Shown piece after piece: positions 43,416 through 52,805 of a DNA stretch of 58,161 nt (the stretch's first letter is position 1; every line of letters starts with the position of its first letter). The stretch covers positions 1 to 58,161 of the forward strand of contig JANOYR010000067.1 of assembly GCA_031428975.1 (NCBI GenBank), in the 5' to 3' direction. The DNA is from JAAFIP01 sp031428975 (GTDB lineage Bacteria; Pseudomonadota; Gammaproteobacteria; Burkholderiales; Burkholderiaceae_C). Below the pieces are notes generated by a model that had not been told where the DNA came from, did not search any database, and saw only the letters and a program-made list of their open reading frames with translations. The position numbers and the translations under genes are program-made.

Positions 43416-44261
43416 GTGGATAAGACGGCATCTAATCTCATCGAACTCAAAAACCTGTGCTTTGCCTACGGCGCACAGGGCGATGGTGCGCGTCTGATTT
43501 TGGACGATGTGCATTTGACGATTCCGCGTGGCAAAGTTACCGCCCTCATGGGCGCGTCGGGTGGGGGTAAGACTACGGTTTTGCGTATTATTGGGGGTCA
43601 AATCAAAGCACAAAAAGGCGAGGCGCTGTTTGATGGCAGTGAAATCACCACGCTAGATGCGCAAGGCCTGTATGCCTTGCGCAGGCGCATGGGCATGTTG
43701 TTCCAGTTTGGGGCGCTGTTCACAGATTTAAGTGTGTTTGAAAACGTGGCTTTTCCGCTGCGCGAGCACACCGATTTGCCCGAAGCTTTGATTCGGGATG
43801 TTGTGCTCATGAAACTCAACGCCGTGGGACTGCGCGGCGCACGCGACCTGATGCCCAGCGCCATATCCGGCGGTATGGCACGCAGGGTGGCTTTAGCCCG
43901 CGCGATTGCCCTAGACCCCGAGCTGGTCATGTACGACGAGCCTTTTGCGGGGCTAGACCCAATTTCACTGGGGACAGCAGCCAAGCTCATTCGTGCGCTG
44001 AATGACGCTTTAGGCATCACCAGCATCATCGTTTCACACGATGTCGATGAGACACTGCGCATTGCCGACAAAGTGGTGATTTTGGCCAACGGCAAAATCG
44101 CAGTGCAAGGTACCCCTGAAGAGGTTAAAAACAGTGCCGACCCACTGGTACAACAGTTTATCCATGCCCGCGCCGAAGGCCCTGTCAGCCTGCATTATCC
44201 GGGCGTGTCGGTGGCGCAAGATTTTGGCGCTGGCTTGCCCATCGCAGGGGGCAAGCCATGA
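43416..44261 (+). CDS. mlaF: Phospholipid-transport ABC ATPase MlaF
   Basis: This ~281-residue ATPase drives the MlaFEDB complex, which moves phospholipids between the outer and inner membranes. Walker A is GASGGGKTT, the signature region is ISGGMARRVALARA, Walker B is LVMYDEPFAGLDP and the H-loop is IIVSHDVDETLRIAD. The start is uncertain: no ATG is in frame, and GTG codons occur at 43371, 43413 and 43416. I give 43416, which yields a family-like N-terminus. A perfect inverted repeat, TGCGCAC-CAT-GTGCGCA, lies at 43361-43377, between gltD and this gene. Confidence 0.93.
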   Translation: MDKTASNLIELKNLCFAYGAQGDGARLILDDVHLTIPRGKVTALMGASGGGKTTVLRIIGGQIKAQKGEALFDGSEITTLDAQGLYALRRRMGMLFQFGALFTDLSVFENVAFPLREHTDLPEALIRDVVLMKLNAVGLRGARDLMPSAISGGMARRVALARAIALDPELVMYDEPFAGLDPISLGTAAKLIRALNDALGITSIIVSHDVDETLRIADKVVILANGKIAVQGTPEEVKNSADPLVQQFIHARAEGPVSLHYPGVSVAQDFGAGLPIAGGKP

Positions 44262-45040
44262 GCTGGTTCAACCCTGCTGATGTGGGCTTTGCCTTGCGGC
44301 GTGAGCTGGCCGACTGGGGGCGGGGCGCACGCCTGTTTGGCCGCCTATTGGCTTTGGCAGGGCCAACATTTAAGCGCTTTGGGTTGGTACGTGACCAGAT
44401 TCACTTTTTAGGCAATTATTCGTTGCTTATTATCACCGTCAGTGGTTTGTTTGTGGGGTTTGTATTGGCTTTGCAGGGCTACTACACCTTGCAGCGCTAC
44501 GGTTCTTCTGAGGCGCTCGGGCTCTTGGTGGCGCTGAGCTTGGTGCGCGAGCTCGGCCCCGTGGTAACGGCACTGCTGTTTGCTGGCAGGGCGGGCACAT
44601 CTCTCACGGCTGAAATAGGTCTGATGCGTGCTGGTGAACAATTGTCTGCTATGGAAATGATGGCTATTGACCCAGTGCGCCGCATCCTCGCACCACGCTT
44701 TTGGGCGGGTGTTATTGCCATGCCGCTCCTAGCGGCGGTGTTCAGCGCCGTAGGCATTTTGGGTGGCTATGTCGTGGGTGTGTTGATGATTGGTGTAGAC
44801 GGAGGGGCTTTTTGGAGCCAAATGCAGGGCGGCGTTGATGTCTGGCGCGATGTCGGCAATGGCATCATCAAGAGCATTGTTTTTGGCACAACGGTAAGTT
44901 TTGTGGCGCTGTTACAAGGCTACTTGGCCCAACCCACTCCGGAAGGGGTGTCGCGGGCGACCACGCGCACCGTGGTGGTGGCCAGTTTGGCGGTATTGGC
45001 GCTTGACTTCATGCTCACCGCCCTGATGTTTTCGATATAG
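44258..45040 (+). CDS. mlaE: Phospholipid-transport permease MlaE
   Basis: This 260-residue inner-membrane protein is the MlaE permease. It has about five to six hydrophobic segments and the family motif SLVRELGPVVTALLFAGRAGTSLTAEIGLMRAGEQLSAMEMMAIDPVRRILAPRFWAG. It overlaps mlaF in ATGA, and mlaD follows after 29 bp. Confidence 0.96.
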   Translation: MSWFNPADVGFALRRELADWGRGARLFGRLLALAGPTFKRFGLVRDQIHFLGNYSLLIITVSGLFVGFVLALQGYYTLQRYGSSEALGLLVALSLVRELGPVVTALLFAGRAGTSLTAEIGLMRAGEQLSAMEMMAIDPVRRILAPRFWAGVIAMPLLAAVFSAVGILGGYVVGVLMIGVDGGAFWSQMQGGVDVWRDVGNGIIKSIVFGTTVSFVALLQGYLAQPTPEGVSRATTRTVVVASLAVLALDFMLTALMFSI

Positions 45041-45069
45041 ATTTTCGATATAAAGTGAGGAGAAAAACC

Positions 45070-45582
45070 ATGCAACGCTCTAAAAACGATGTCTGGGTGG
45101 GGCTTTTTGTGCTGATTGGTGCAGCGGCGATTTTGTTTTTGGCGCTCAAGGCCGCCAATTTGCTCAGTTTCAACTTGGATTCCACTTACCGCGTCACGGC
45201 TAAGTTTGACAATATTGGCGGGCTCAAGCCTAATGCTGCGGTCAAAAGTGCAGGCGTGGTGATTGGGCGGGTGGGCGCTATTACGTTTGATGACAAATCT
45301 TTTCAAGCCAGCATTGTTCTAGACATGCAAAGCCGTTATGCTTTCCCTAAAGACAGTTCGCTGAAAATCCTGACCAGCGGACTACTTGGCGAGCAATACA
45401 TTGGCGTTGAGGCGGGTGCAGAAGAGAAAAATCTGGCCAACGGCGATGTCATCAAGGCAACACAATCGGCCGTGGTGCTAGAAAACCTCATCTCGCAATT
45501 TTTGTACAGCAAAGCCGCAGACACCGGGGGGGCTGGCAGTGGTTCAGGGGGCGCAACCAGTGCGCAGGGCGGAAAAAAATAA
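45070..45582 (+). CDS. mlaD: Phospholipid-transport MCE-domain protein MlaD
   Basis: This 170-residue protein is anchored in the inner membrane by one N-terminal segment (VWVGLFVLIGAAAILFLALKAANL). Its periplasmic MCE domain (YRVTAKFDNIGGLKPNAAVKSAGVVIGRV) assembles as a hexameric lipid channel on MlaE. The tail is Gly-rich (GGAGSGSGGATSAQGGKK). ATG 45070 follows AGGAG; a GTG 15 bp earlier is part of that ribosome site. Confidence 0.95.
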   Translation: MQRSKNDVWVGLFVLIGAAAILFLALKAANLLSFNLDSTYRVTAKFDNIGGLKPNAAVKSAGVVIGRVGAITFDDKSFQASIVLDMQSRYAFPKDSSLKILTSGLLGEQYIGVEAGAEEKNLANGDVIKATQSAVVLENLISQFLYSKAADTGGAGSGSGGATSAQGGKK

Positions 45583-45585
45583 ACC

Positions 45586-46419
45586 ATGCAAGTTGATTTG
45601 AAATCTTATTTTCTAACTAAAAAGATAGCAAGCTTTATCCATTTTACGGTAACATTGCTTGTTTTTTCTGTGATTTCTGGCTGTGCTACTGCGCCAGCGC
45701 CAGCCGTCTCTCCAATGGCGCAAAACGAACCTGCCGCGGTGACGGGACGCTTGGCCAAAGACCCTTTTGAGCGCTACAACCGCGCTATTTTTGGCCTCAA
45801 TGACCGCTTGGACGACGCGCTGCTGAAGCCGGTAGCCAGTGCCTACCGACAAGTCATGCCGCAGCCTGTGCGCGGCGGGGTATCCAACTTCTTTAACAAC
45901 ATTGAAGATGCTTGGTCGTTTGTGAACAGCACGCTGCAAATGCGTCCTCTCAATGCACTAGACAACGGCATGCGGGTACTGGTCAACACTTTTTTTGGCT
46001 TGGGTGGTGTTTTAGATGTTGCTGGAGAAATGGGGATTGAGCGACACACGGAAGATTTTGGCAAAACTTTAGGGCGCTGGGGCGTACCCGCTGGGCCGTA
46101 TGTGGTGTTTCCCTTGTACGGGCCCACTACGCTGCGTGACTCGTTTGCCATCGGTTTTGAAACCAAAAACGACCCTCTCAAGGCCATAAAACCCACCACC
46201 GACCGCAACCTTGCCTACGCCTTGCGCCTAACCGATACACGCGCCGAACTGTTGCGCGTGACTGGTTTTTTAGACGATGCCGCCTTAGACCGTTATAGCT
46301 TTGCCCGCGATGCTTTTTTGCAAAAGCGAAGAGCTGATATATTGGAGGGCAATGGTGCGCCAGATGACAAGTTCATCGACGCGCCAGACGACAAAGAGCC
46401 CAGCTTGCCTGCTAAGTAG
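45586..46419 (+). CDS. mlaA: Outer-membrane phospholipid-removal lipoprotein MlaA (VacJ)
   Basis: This 277-residue lipoprotein removes misplaced phospholipid from the outer leaflet of the outer membrane and passes it to MlaC. The signal peptide ends in the lipobox VISGC (Cys33). The mature part has DPFERYNRAIFGLNDRLDDALLKPVASAYRQVMPQPVR and GRWGVPAGPYVVFPLYGPTTLRDS, both MlaA hallmarks. The N-terminal codons 11-26 are supplied by an inverted B repeat. The start is 3 bp after the mlaD stop. The acidic tail (DDKFIDAPDDKEPSLPAK) is poorly conserved. Confidence 0.95.
   Translation: MQVDLKSYFLTKKIASFIHFTVTLLVFSVISGCATAPAPAVSPMAQNEPAAVTGRLAKDPFERYNRAIFGLNDRLDDALLKPVASAYRQVMPQPVRGGVSNFFNNIEDAWSFVNSTLQMRPLNALDNGMRVLVNTFFGLGGVLDVAGEMGIERHTEDFGKTLGRWGVPAGPYVVFPLYGPTTLRDSFAIGFETKNDPLKAIKPTTDRNLAYALRLTDTRAELLRVTGFLDDAALDRYSFARDAFLQKRRADILEGNGAPDDKFIDAPDDKEPSLPAK
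45618..45662 (-). repeat. Interspersed repeat copy 10 (module B) inside the mlaA signal-peptide region
   Basis: Read on the minus strand it gives GCAATGTTACCGTAAAATGG, then ATAAAGCTTGCTATC and TTAGTTA, which match module B of copy 5 (CCATTTTACGGTGACAT on the plus strand). It lies wholly within the 5' part of mlaA and codes for residues of about 11-26. Confidence 0.8.
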
Positions 46420-46512
46420 TGCGTGAGAAAATAGCCAGTCCGTGCGTAGTCCGTAAATCCTGTCCGTGCGTTATGGAAACACGGCATCTGCCGTTTTAGA
46501 AAGAAATATTGT

Positions 46513-47136
46513 ATGAATCGCCGTTGGTTGATGTCTCTAGTGGTTGCCGCATCGTCTGTTTTGACTTGTGGTGTGCATGCGCAAACCGCAGCCGTCGAAG
46601 CGCCCGATGCGCTGATTAAGCGCGTCTCTACCGATGTGTTGGACGCTATCAAAGCCGATAAATCAATGCAAGCGGGCGACACCACCAAAGTCATGGCTCT
46701 GGTCGACGCGAAAATCATGCCCAACGTGAATTTTCAGCGCATGACCTCCTCGGCCACAGGCCGTGCTTGGCGCAGCGCTACTCCTGACCAGCAAAAGCAG
46801 CTACAAGAAGAGTTTAAAACCCTCATGGTGCGCACCTACTCGGGCGCACTGTCGGAGGTGCGTGACCAGACCATTGTACTCAAACCCCTACGCGCAGCAG
46901 CCGACGACACCGAGGTGATTGTGCGCTCTGAAGTGCGTGGTCGTGGAGACCCGATTCAACTGGACTACCGCCTAGAAAAATCCGCCACGGGTTGGAAGAT
47001 ATACGACTTGAATGTATTGGGCGTGTGGTTGGTGGAAACCTACCGCGCCCAGTTTGCCCAAGAAATCAATGCCAACGGGATTGATGGCCTGATTGCCAAA
47101 CTGTCCGAACGCAACAAACGCGCCAATAAGCGCTGA
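46513..47136 (+). CDS. mlaC: Periplasmic phospholipid shuttle MlaC
   Basis: This 207-residue protein carries phospholipid between MlaA and MlaD across the periplasm. The signal peptide MNRRWLMSLVVAASSVLTCGVHA is cleaved before Q24. IMPNVNFQRMTSSATGRAWRSATPDQQKQLQEEFKTLMVRTYSGAL is the conserved MlaC core, and WKIYDLNVLGVWLVETYRAQF closes the lipid pocket. It lies 94 bp after mlaA. Confidence 0.95.
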   Translation: MNRRWLMSLVVAASSVLTCGVHAQTAAVEAPDALIKRVSTDVLDAIKADKSMQAGDTTKVMALVDAKIMPNVNFQRMTSSATGRAWRSATPDQQKQLQEEFKTLMVRTYSGALSEVRDQTIVLKPLRAAADDTEVIVRSEVRGRGDPIQLDYRLEKSATGWKIYDLNVLGVWLVETYRAQFAQEINANGIDGLIAKLSERNKRANKR

Positions 47137-47164
47137 ACAACTGCTTTCCTAGCAAAAACCCGCC

Positions 47165-47434
47165 ATGCTCGTCTTACCATCTGAAATCACCCACACGCAG
47201 GCGCGCACTTGTTTGCGGATGCTCGTACAGGCCTTGCATGGTGAAAGTGCGGCGGCGTTGGCCGATGCGTCAGCGCTGGTCAAGTTCGACTCATCTGCGC
47301 TGGCCGTGATGCTGGAGTGCCGCCGCGAGGCGCATGTCATGGGCAAAACCTTCTCGGTGCGCGGTCTTCCCGCGCAGTTGCGTGCGTTGGCCGCGCTATA
47401 TGGGGTGGGCGAGCTTCTGCCAGCCGCCCCTTAA
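47165..47434 (+). CDS. mlaB: STAS-domain protein MlaB
   Basis: This 89-residue cytoplasmic STAS protein binds MlaF and supports its activity. LVKFDSSALAVMLECRREAHVMGKTFSVRGLPAQLRALAALYGVGELL matches the STAS core, including the DSSALA motif where anti-sigma-factor antagonists carry the phosphorylated Ser. It follows mlaC by 28 bp and completes an mlaFEDACB operon. Confidence 0.9.
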   Translation: MLVLPSEITHTQARTCLRMLVQALHGESAAALADASALVKFDSSALAVMLECRREAHVMGKTFSVRGLPAQLRALAALYGVGELLPAAP

Positions 47435-47491
47435 TTTGCCAGCTATTGGCAGGGCATAAGTTGCAGCCAAAGCCCTACAATCAACGGCTAC

Positions 47492-48406
47492 ATGCCAGCA
47501 ATATCCGTACAAACCATTACCAAAACCTATTCCGGTGCTCGCGGCATCCTCACTGCCTTGGATGGGGTGAGTTTGGACATTGAGGAGGGCGAATTTTTTG
47601 GCCTTCTTGGGCCCAATGGAGCGGGCAAAACCACCTTGATCAGCATCCTTGCGGGGCTCTCGCGTGCCACGTCGGGGTCCATCAAAGTTTTGGGGCATGA
47701 CGTGCGCACCGACTACCGGCAGGCGCGGCGCATGCTGGGCGTAGTGCCGCAAGAGCTGGTGTTTGACCCGTTTTTCAGCGTGCGCGAAGCACTCAAAATT
47801 CAGTCGGGCTATTTTGGCGTGAAAAACAATGGCGCATGGATTGACGAGTTGCTTAGCAGCTTGGGGCTGGCCGACAAAGCCGACTCCAACATGCGCCAAC
47901 TCTCTGGCGGCATGAAGCGGCGTATGTTGGTAGCCCAAGCGCTGGTTCACAAACCGCCCGTGATTGTGTTGGACGAGCCCACCGCAGGCGTGGACGTGGA
48001 GCTGCGCCAAACCCTGTGGCAGTTCATCGCCAAGCTCAACAAGCAGGGCAGTACGGTGCTGCTCACCACCCATTATCTAGAGGAAGCTGAAGCACTGTGC
48101 GGCCGCATTGCCATGCTCAAAACGGGCAAGGTGGTGGCATTGGCTAAAACCTCAGAATTGCTCAAAGCGGCTTCGTCGAATGTGCTGCGCTTTAAAATTG
48201 ATAGCGAACTACCGCCAGCATTGGCTGACATTGCCCGAATTACTGGCAGAATTGTGCAGTTCCCTGCGCACAATGCGCAAGAAATTGAGCATTACCTCGC
48301 TGCAGTGCGCGAGGCGGGCTTGGTGGCCGAAGACGTGGAGATTCGCAAGGCGGATTTGGAAGATGTGTTTTTGGATGTGATGGCCAAAGCGGGAGATAAA
48401 GCATGA
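47492..48406 (+). CDS. ABC-2 type exporter ATPase (YadG-like)
   Basis: This 304-residue ATPase has Walker A GPNGAGKTT, signature LSGGMKRRMLVAQAL, Walker B VIVLDEPTAGVDVELRQTLW and the H-loop in LLTTHYLEEAEALC. After the ATPase core comes the ~80-residue tail typical of the YadG/CcmA group. The exported substrate is unknown. It overlaps the permease gene in ATGA and follows the mla operon by 57 bp. Confidence 0.93.
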   Translation: MPAISVQTITKTYSGARGILTALDGVSLDIEEGEFFGLLGPNGAGKTTLISILAGLSRATSGSIKVLGHDVRTDYRQARRMLGVVPQELVFDPFFSVREALKIQSGYFGVKNNGAWIDELLSSLGLADKADSNMRQLSGGMKRRMLVAQALVHKPPVIVLDEPTAGVDVELRQTLWQFIAKLNKQGSTVLLTTHYLEEAEALCGRIAMLKTGKVVALAKTSELLKAASSNVLRFKIDSELPPALADIARITGRIVQFPAHNAQEIEHYLAAVREAGLVAEDVEIRKADLEDVFLDVMAKAGDKA

Positions 48407-49158
48407 CGGGTTGGTCAGTCCTTTTTTACAAAGAAATCCTGCGTTTTTGGAAAGTAAGCTTCCAAACCGTGGCCGCACCCATACTTACCGCCGTGCTGTA
48501 CATGCTGATTTTTGGCCATGTGCTGGAAAACCAAATCAAAGTGTATGGTACGGTGAACTACACCGCATTTTTAGTACCCGGTTTGGTCATGATGAGCGTG
48601 TTGCAAAACGCTTTTGCCAACAGCTCGTCGAGCCTGATTCAAAGCAAAATCATGGGCAATTTGGTGTTTGTGCTGCTCACGCCGCTGTCGCACTGGAGTT
48701 GGTTCTTTGCTTACGTGGGCTCGTCGGTGGTGCGCGGCTTGGCCGTCGGCCTAGGTGTCTTCATTGTCACGGTGTGGTTTGGCCAGCCTAGTATCGTCGC
48801 TCCGCTTTGGATCGTTGTTTTTGGGTTCTTAGGTGCTGCATTATTAGGAAGCCTTGGCCTCATTGCGGGGCTTTGGGCCGAGAAGTTTGACCAAATGGCC
48901 GCGTTTCAAAACTTTGTCATCATGCCCATGACTTTTCTATCGGGGGTGTTTTATTCCATCCATTCATTGCCTGCATTTTGGCAAACGGTGAGCCATTTCA
49001 ATCCTTTCTTTTACATGATTAACGGTTTTCGCTACGGCTTTTTTGGGGTGAGCGATGTATCGCCTTGGGTGAGCCTGGGTGTGGTGGGCACGGCATTTGT
49101 GGTGGTGAGCGCTATTGCGGTGCATTTGCTGCGCATTGGCTACAAAATTCGGGGTTGA
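48403..49158 (+). CDS. ABC-2 type exporter permease (YadH-like)
   Basis: This 251-residue membrane protein has six hydrophobic segments. LVPGLVMMSVLQNAFANSSSSLIQSKIMGNLVFVLLTPLS and NFVIMPMTFLSGVFYSIHSLPAFWQTVSHFNPFFYMINGFRYGFFG match the ABC-2 permease family of YadH. It forms a dimeric exporter with the preceding ATPase. The link to mla and murA suggests an envelope role, as inferred from position only. Confidence 0.93.
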   Translation: MTGWSVLFYKEILRFWKVSFQTVAAPILTAVLYMLIFGHVLENQIKVYGTVNYTAFLVPGLVMMSVLQNAFANSSSSLIQSKIMGNLVFVLLTPLSHWSWFFAYVGSSVVRGLAVGLGVFIVTVWFGQPSIVAPLWIVVFGFLGAALLGSLGLIAGLWAEKFDQMAAFQNFVIMPMTFLSGVFYSIHSLPAFWQTVSHFNPFFYMINGFRYGFFGVSDVSPWVSLGVVGTAFVVVSAIAVHLLRIGYKIRG

Positions 49159-49174
49159 AAAATACGGTGGTGAT

Positions 49175-49417
49175 ATGACAGCAGCACAACTAGAGCAATT
49201 GATAGCCGCAGGCTTGGCCTGCACACACTTAGAGGTGGACGGTGATGGCCGCCACTGGAGCGCAACCATCGTGAGCGAGGCCTTTGCGGGCAAGCGCCTG
49301 ATACAGCGCCACCAAGCCGTGTATGCCACGCTAGGCGCGCGCATGCACACCGACGAGGTGCATGCCCTGTCTATGAAAACCTACACGCCCGCTGAATGGG
49401 CTACCGCTACCAATTGA
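49175..49417 (+). CDS. BolA-family protein (IbaG-like)
   Basis: This 80-residue BolA-like protein may bind a glutaredoxin with a shared iron-sulphur cluster. VDGDGRHWSATIVSEAFAGKRLIQRHQAVYATLGARMHTDEVHALSMKTYTPAEW is the full BolA fold with the helix-turn-helix-like RHQAVY motif and a conserved His in EVHALS. ATG 49175 was chosen because the frame upstream overlaps the permease gene. Its place just before murA matches ibaG-murA in many proteobacteria. Confidence 0.92.
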   Translation: MTAAQLEQLIAAGLACTHLEVDGDGRHWSATIVSEAFAGKRLIQRHQAVYATLGARMHTDEVHALSMKTYTPAEWATATN

Positions 49418-49447
49418 AGCAACCACTCATTTTCGGGCTATAAGACC

Positions 49448-50709
<1,262 letters not shown>

Positions 50710-50713
<4 letters not shown>

Positions 50714-51351
50714 TCACACTCGCTTTATCCAAAGGCCGCATTTTTGAAGAAACCTTGCCGCTACTCAAAGCCGCAGGTATCGAGGTATTAGAAGACCCCG
50801 AAAAATCCCGCAAACTGATTTTGACCACCAACCATGCCGATGTGCGCGTGATCTTGGTACGCGCCAGCGACGTGCCGACCTATGTGCAATACGGCGGAGC
50901 CGACATTGGCGTAGTGGGCAAAGACACCCTGCTCGAAACGGGCCAACAAGGCCTGTATGTGCCGCTGGATTTGCAAATTTCCAAATGCCGCATCAGTGTT
51001 GCGGTGCGTTCTGACTTTGATTATGCGGCGGCTGTAAGGCAAGGTGCGCGGCTTAGGGTGGCTACTAAATACGTAGCAATTGCACGCGAATTTTTCGCGA
51101 GCAAGGGTGTGCACGTGGATTTGATCAAGCTCTATGGCAGCATGGAGCTTGCGCCGCTCACAGGCTTAGCCGATGCCATTGTGGACTTGGTGTCCACCGG
51201 CAACACGCTCAAGGCTAACCATTTAATTGAAGTAGAAAAGATCATGGAAATCAGCTCGCGCTTGGTGGTGAACCAAGCGGCGCTCAAGCTCAAACAAGCA
51301 CAGATTCGACCTATTTTGGATGCCTTTGCAGCCGCAGTAAAAACGGCTTGA
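50710..51351 (+). CDS. hisG: ATP phosphoribosyltransferase, short form
   Basis: This enzyme carries out the first step of histidine synthesis, joining ATP and PRPP. The 213-residue length shows that it is the short HisG, which lacks the C-terminal regulatory domain and needs HisZ for activity and feedback control. Conserved parts are ALSKGRIFEETLPLLKAAGIE, ADIGVVGKDTLLE and ADAIVDLVSTGNTLKANHL. hisZ is not in the window. Confidence 0.96.
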
Positions 51352-51366
51352 TACACTTAAAACACT

Positions 51367-52731
51367 ATGAATTGTGTAGCTACACCTGACCGTTTGACAA
51401 CGACATCTGCTGATTTTTCTATCAAACTCAAGAAAAAGCTCGCTTGGGCGGCAGATACGGACGCAGGCATTGAGCAAACTGTGGCCAACATCTTGGCCGA
51501 CGTGCAAAAACGTGGCGACGCGGCGGTGTTGGAATATACCCAGCGCTTTGATGGACTGGCTGCAGCCAGCGTGGCTGAGCTGGAACTCACGCAAGACGAT
51601 TTCAAAGCGGCCTTTGATGCCATAACGGGTGCGCAGCGCGAGGCATTGCAAGCAGCGGCCAGCCGTGTGCGCAACTACCACGAGGCGCAAAAAAAGGCCA
51701 ATGGCCAAAGCTGGAGCTACCGCGACGAAGACGGCACGCTCTTGGGGCAAAAAGTAACGCCCCTAGACCGTGTGGGCATTTATGTGCCGGGCGGCAAAGC
51801 AGCCTACCCATCTAGCTTGATCATGAATGCCGTGCCAGCCCATGTGGCCGGTGTGCAAGAAATCATCATGGTGGTCCCCACGCCCGTGCGCGGCAGTGTG
51901 GCCACTGGCGGTAGCGGTGTGGGCACCGCTACGCGCGGCGAACGCAGTGATTTGGTCTTGGCCGCAGCCTATGTGGCGGGGGTGAGCCGCGCTTTTACCA
52001 TTGGCGGTGCGCAGGCCGTGGCGGCGCTGGCCTATGGCACAGCCAGCATTCCCCGTGTTGACAAAATTACTGGGCCGGGCAATGCCTATGTGGCCGCTGC
52101 CAAGCGCCGCGTGTTTGGCCAAGTGGGCATTGACATGATTGCTGGCCCCAGCGAAATACTGGTGATAGCCGATGGCAGCACCCCGCCCGACTGGGTGGCC
52201 ATGGACTTGTTTAGCCAAGCCGAGCATGACGAGCTGGCGCAAAGCATCTTGCTCTGCCCCGATGCCGCTTATATTGAGGCAGTTCAAGCCAGCATCAACA
52301 AGCTACTGCCCGATATGCCCCGCCAAGCCATCATTGCCAAAAGCCTCAACGACCGAGGTGCACTCATCCTGACACGCAGCATGGAAGAGGCATGCGAAAT
52401 CAGCAATTCCATAGCGCCCGAGCATTTGGAAGTGTCTAGCAAAAACCCGCACCAGTGGGAGCCTCTGCTTAAACATGCGGGTGCAATTTTTTTAGGCGCT
52501 TACACCAGCGAGAGCTTGGGGGACTATTGCGCAGGCCCCAACCATGTCTTGCCCACCTCCAGCACAGCCCGTTTTAGTTCACCGCTAGGCGTTTATGATT
52601 TTCAAAAACGCAGCAGCATCATTGAAGTGAGCGAGCAGGGCGCACAGGTGCTGGGCAAAATTGCCGCCGAATTGGCCTTTGGCGAAGGGCTGCAAGCGCA
52701 TGCTAGAGCAGCGCAGATGCGGCTGCGTTAA
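51367..52731 (+). CDS. hisD: Histidinol dehydrogenase
   Basis: This 454-residue zinc enzyme oxidises histidinol to histidine. It has PLDRVGIYVPGGKAAYPSS, KITGPGNAYVAAAKRRVFGQVGIDMIAGPSEILVIAD, the Zn-binding SQAEHDE, and the catalytic Glu/His region SIAPEHLE with YCAGPNHVLPT. Compared with the usual sequence there are about 15 extra residues after VVPTP (VRGSVATGGSGVGTAT), made by a hairpin insertion at 51888-51939. It follows hisG by 15 bp. Confidence 0.97.
   Translation: MNCVATPDRLTTTSADFSIKLKKKLAWAADTDAGIEQTVANILADVQKRGDAAVLEYTQRFDGLAAASVAELELTQDDFKAAFDAITGAQREALQAAASRVRNYHEAQKKANGQSWSYRDEDGTLLGQKVTPLDRVGIYVPGGKAAYPSSLIMNAVPAHVAGVQEIIMVVPTPVRGSVATGGSGVGTATRGERSDLVLAAAYVAGVSRAFTIGGAQAVAALAYGTASIPRVDKITGPGNAYVAAAKRRVFGQVGIDMIAGPSEILVIADGSTPPDWVAMDLFSQAEHDELAQSILLCPDAAYIEAVQASINKLLPDMPRQAIIAKSLNDRGALILTRSMEEACEISNSIAPEHLEVSSKNPHQWEPLLKHAGAIFLGAYTSESLGDYCAGPNHVLPTSSTARFSSPLGVYDFQKRSSIIEVSEQGAQVLGKIAAELAFGEGLQAHARAAQMRLR
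51888..51939. repeat. Small hairpin insertion within hisD
   Basis: The 7-mer GCGCGGC occurs at 51888-51894 and again at 51933-51939, 45 bp apart. Between the copies lies the perfect hairpin GTAGCGGTG-TGGG-CACCGCTAC (51911-51932). The interval adds exactly 15 codons, which do not match the family. The direct repeats could be a target duplication. Confidence 0.65.
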
Positions 52732-52805
52732 ATTTGCGCAGATGAACCGCATCAAGCCGACGGTCTAAACGAATTCACGCATTCCAACACCAGCAAGTTA
52801 ATTTG

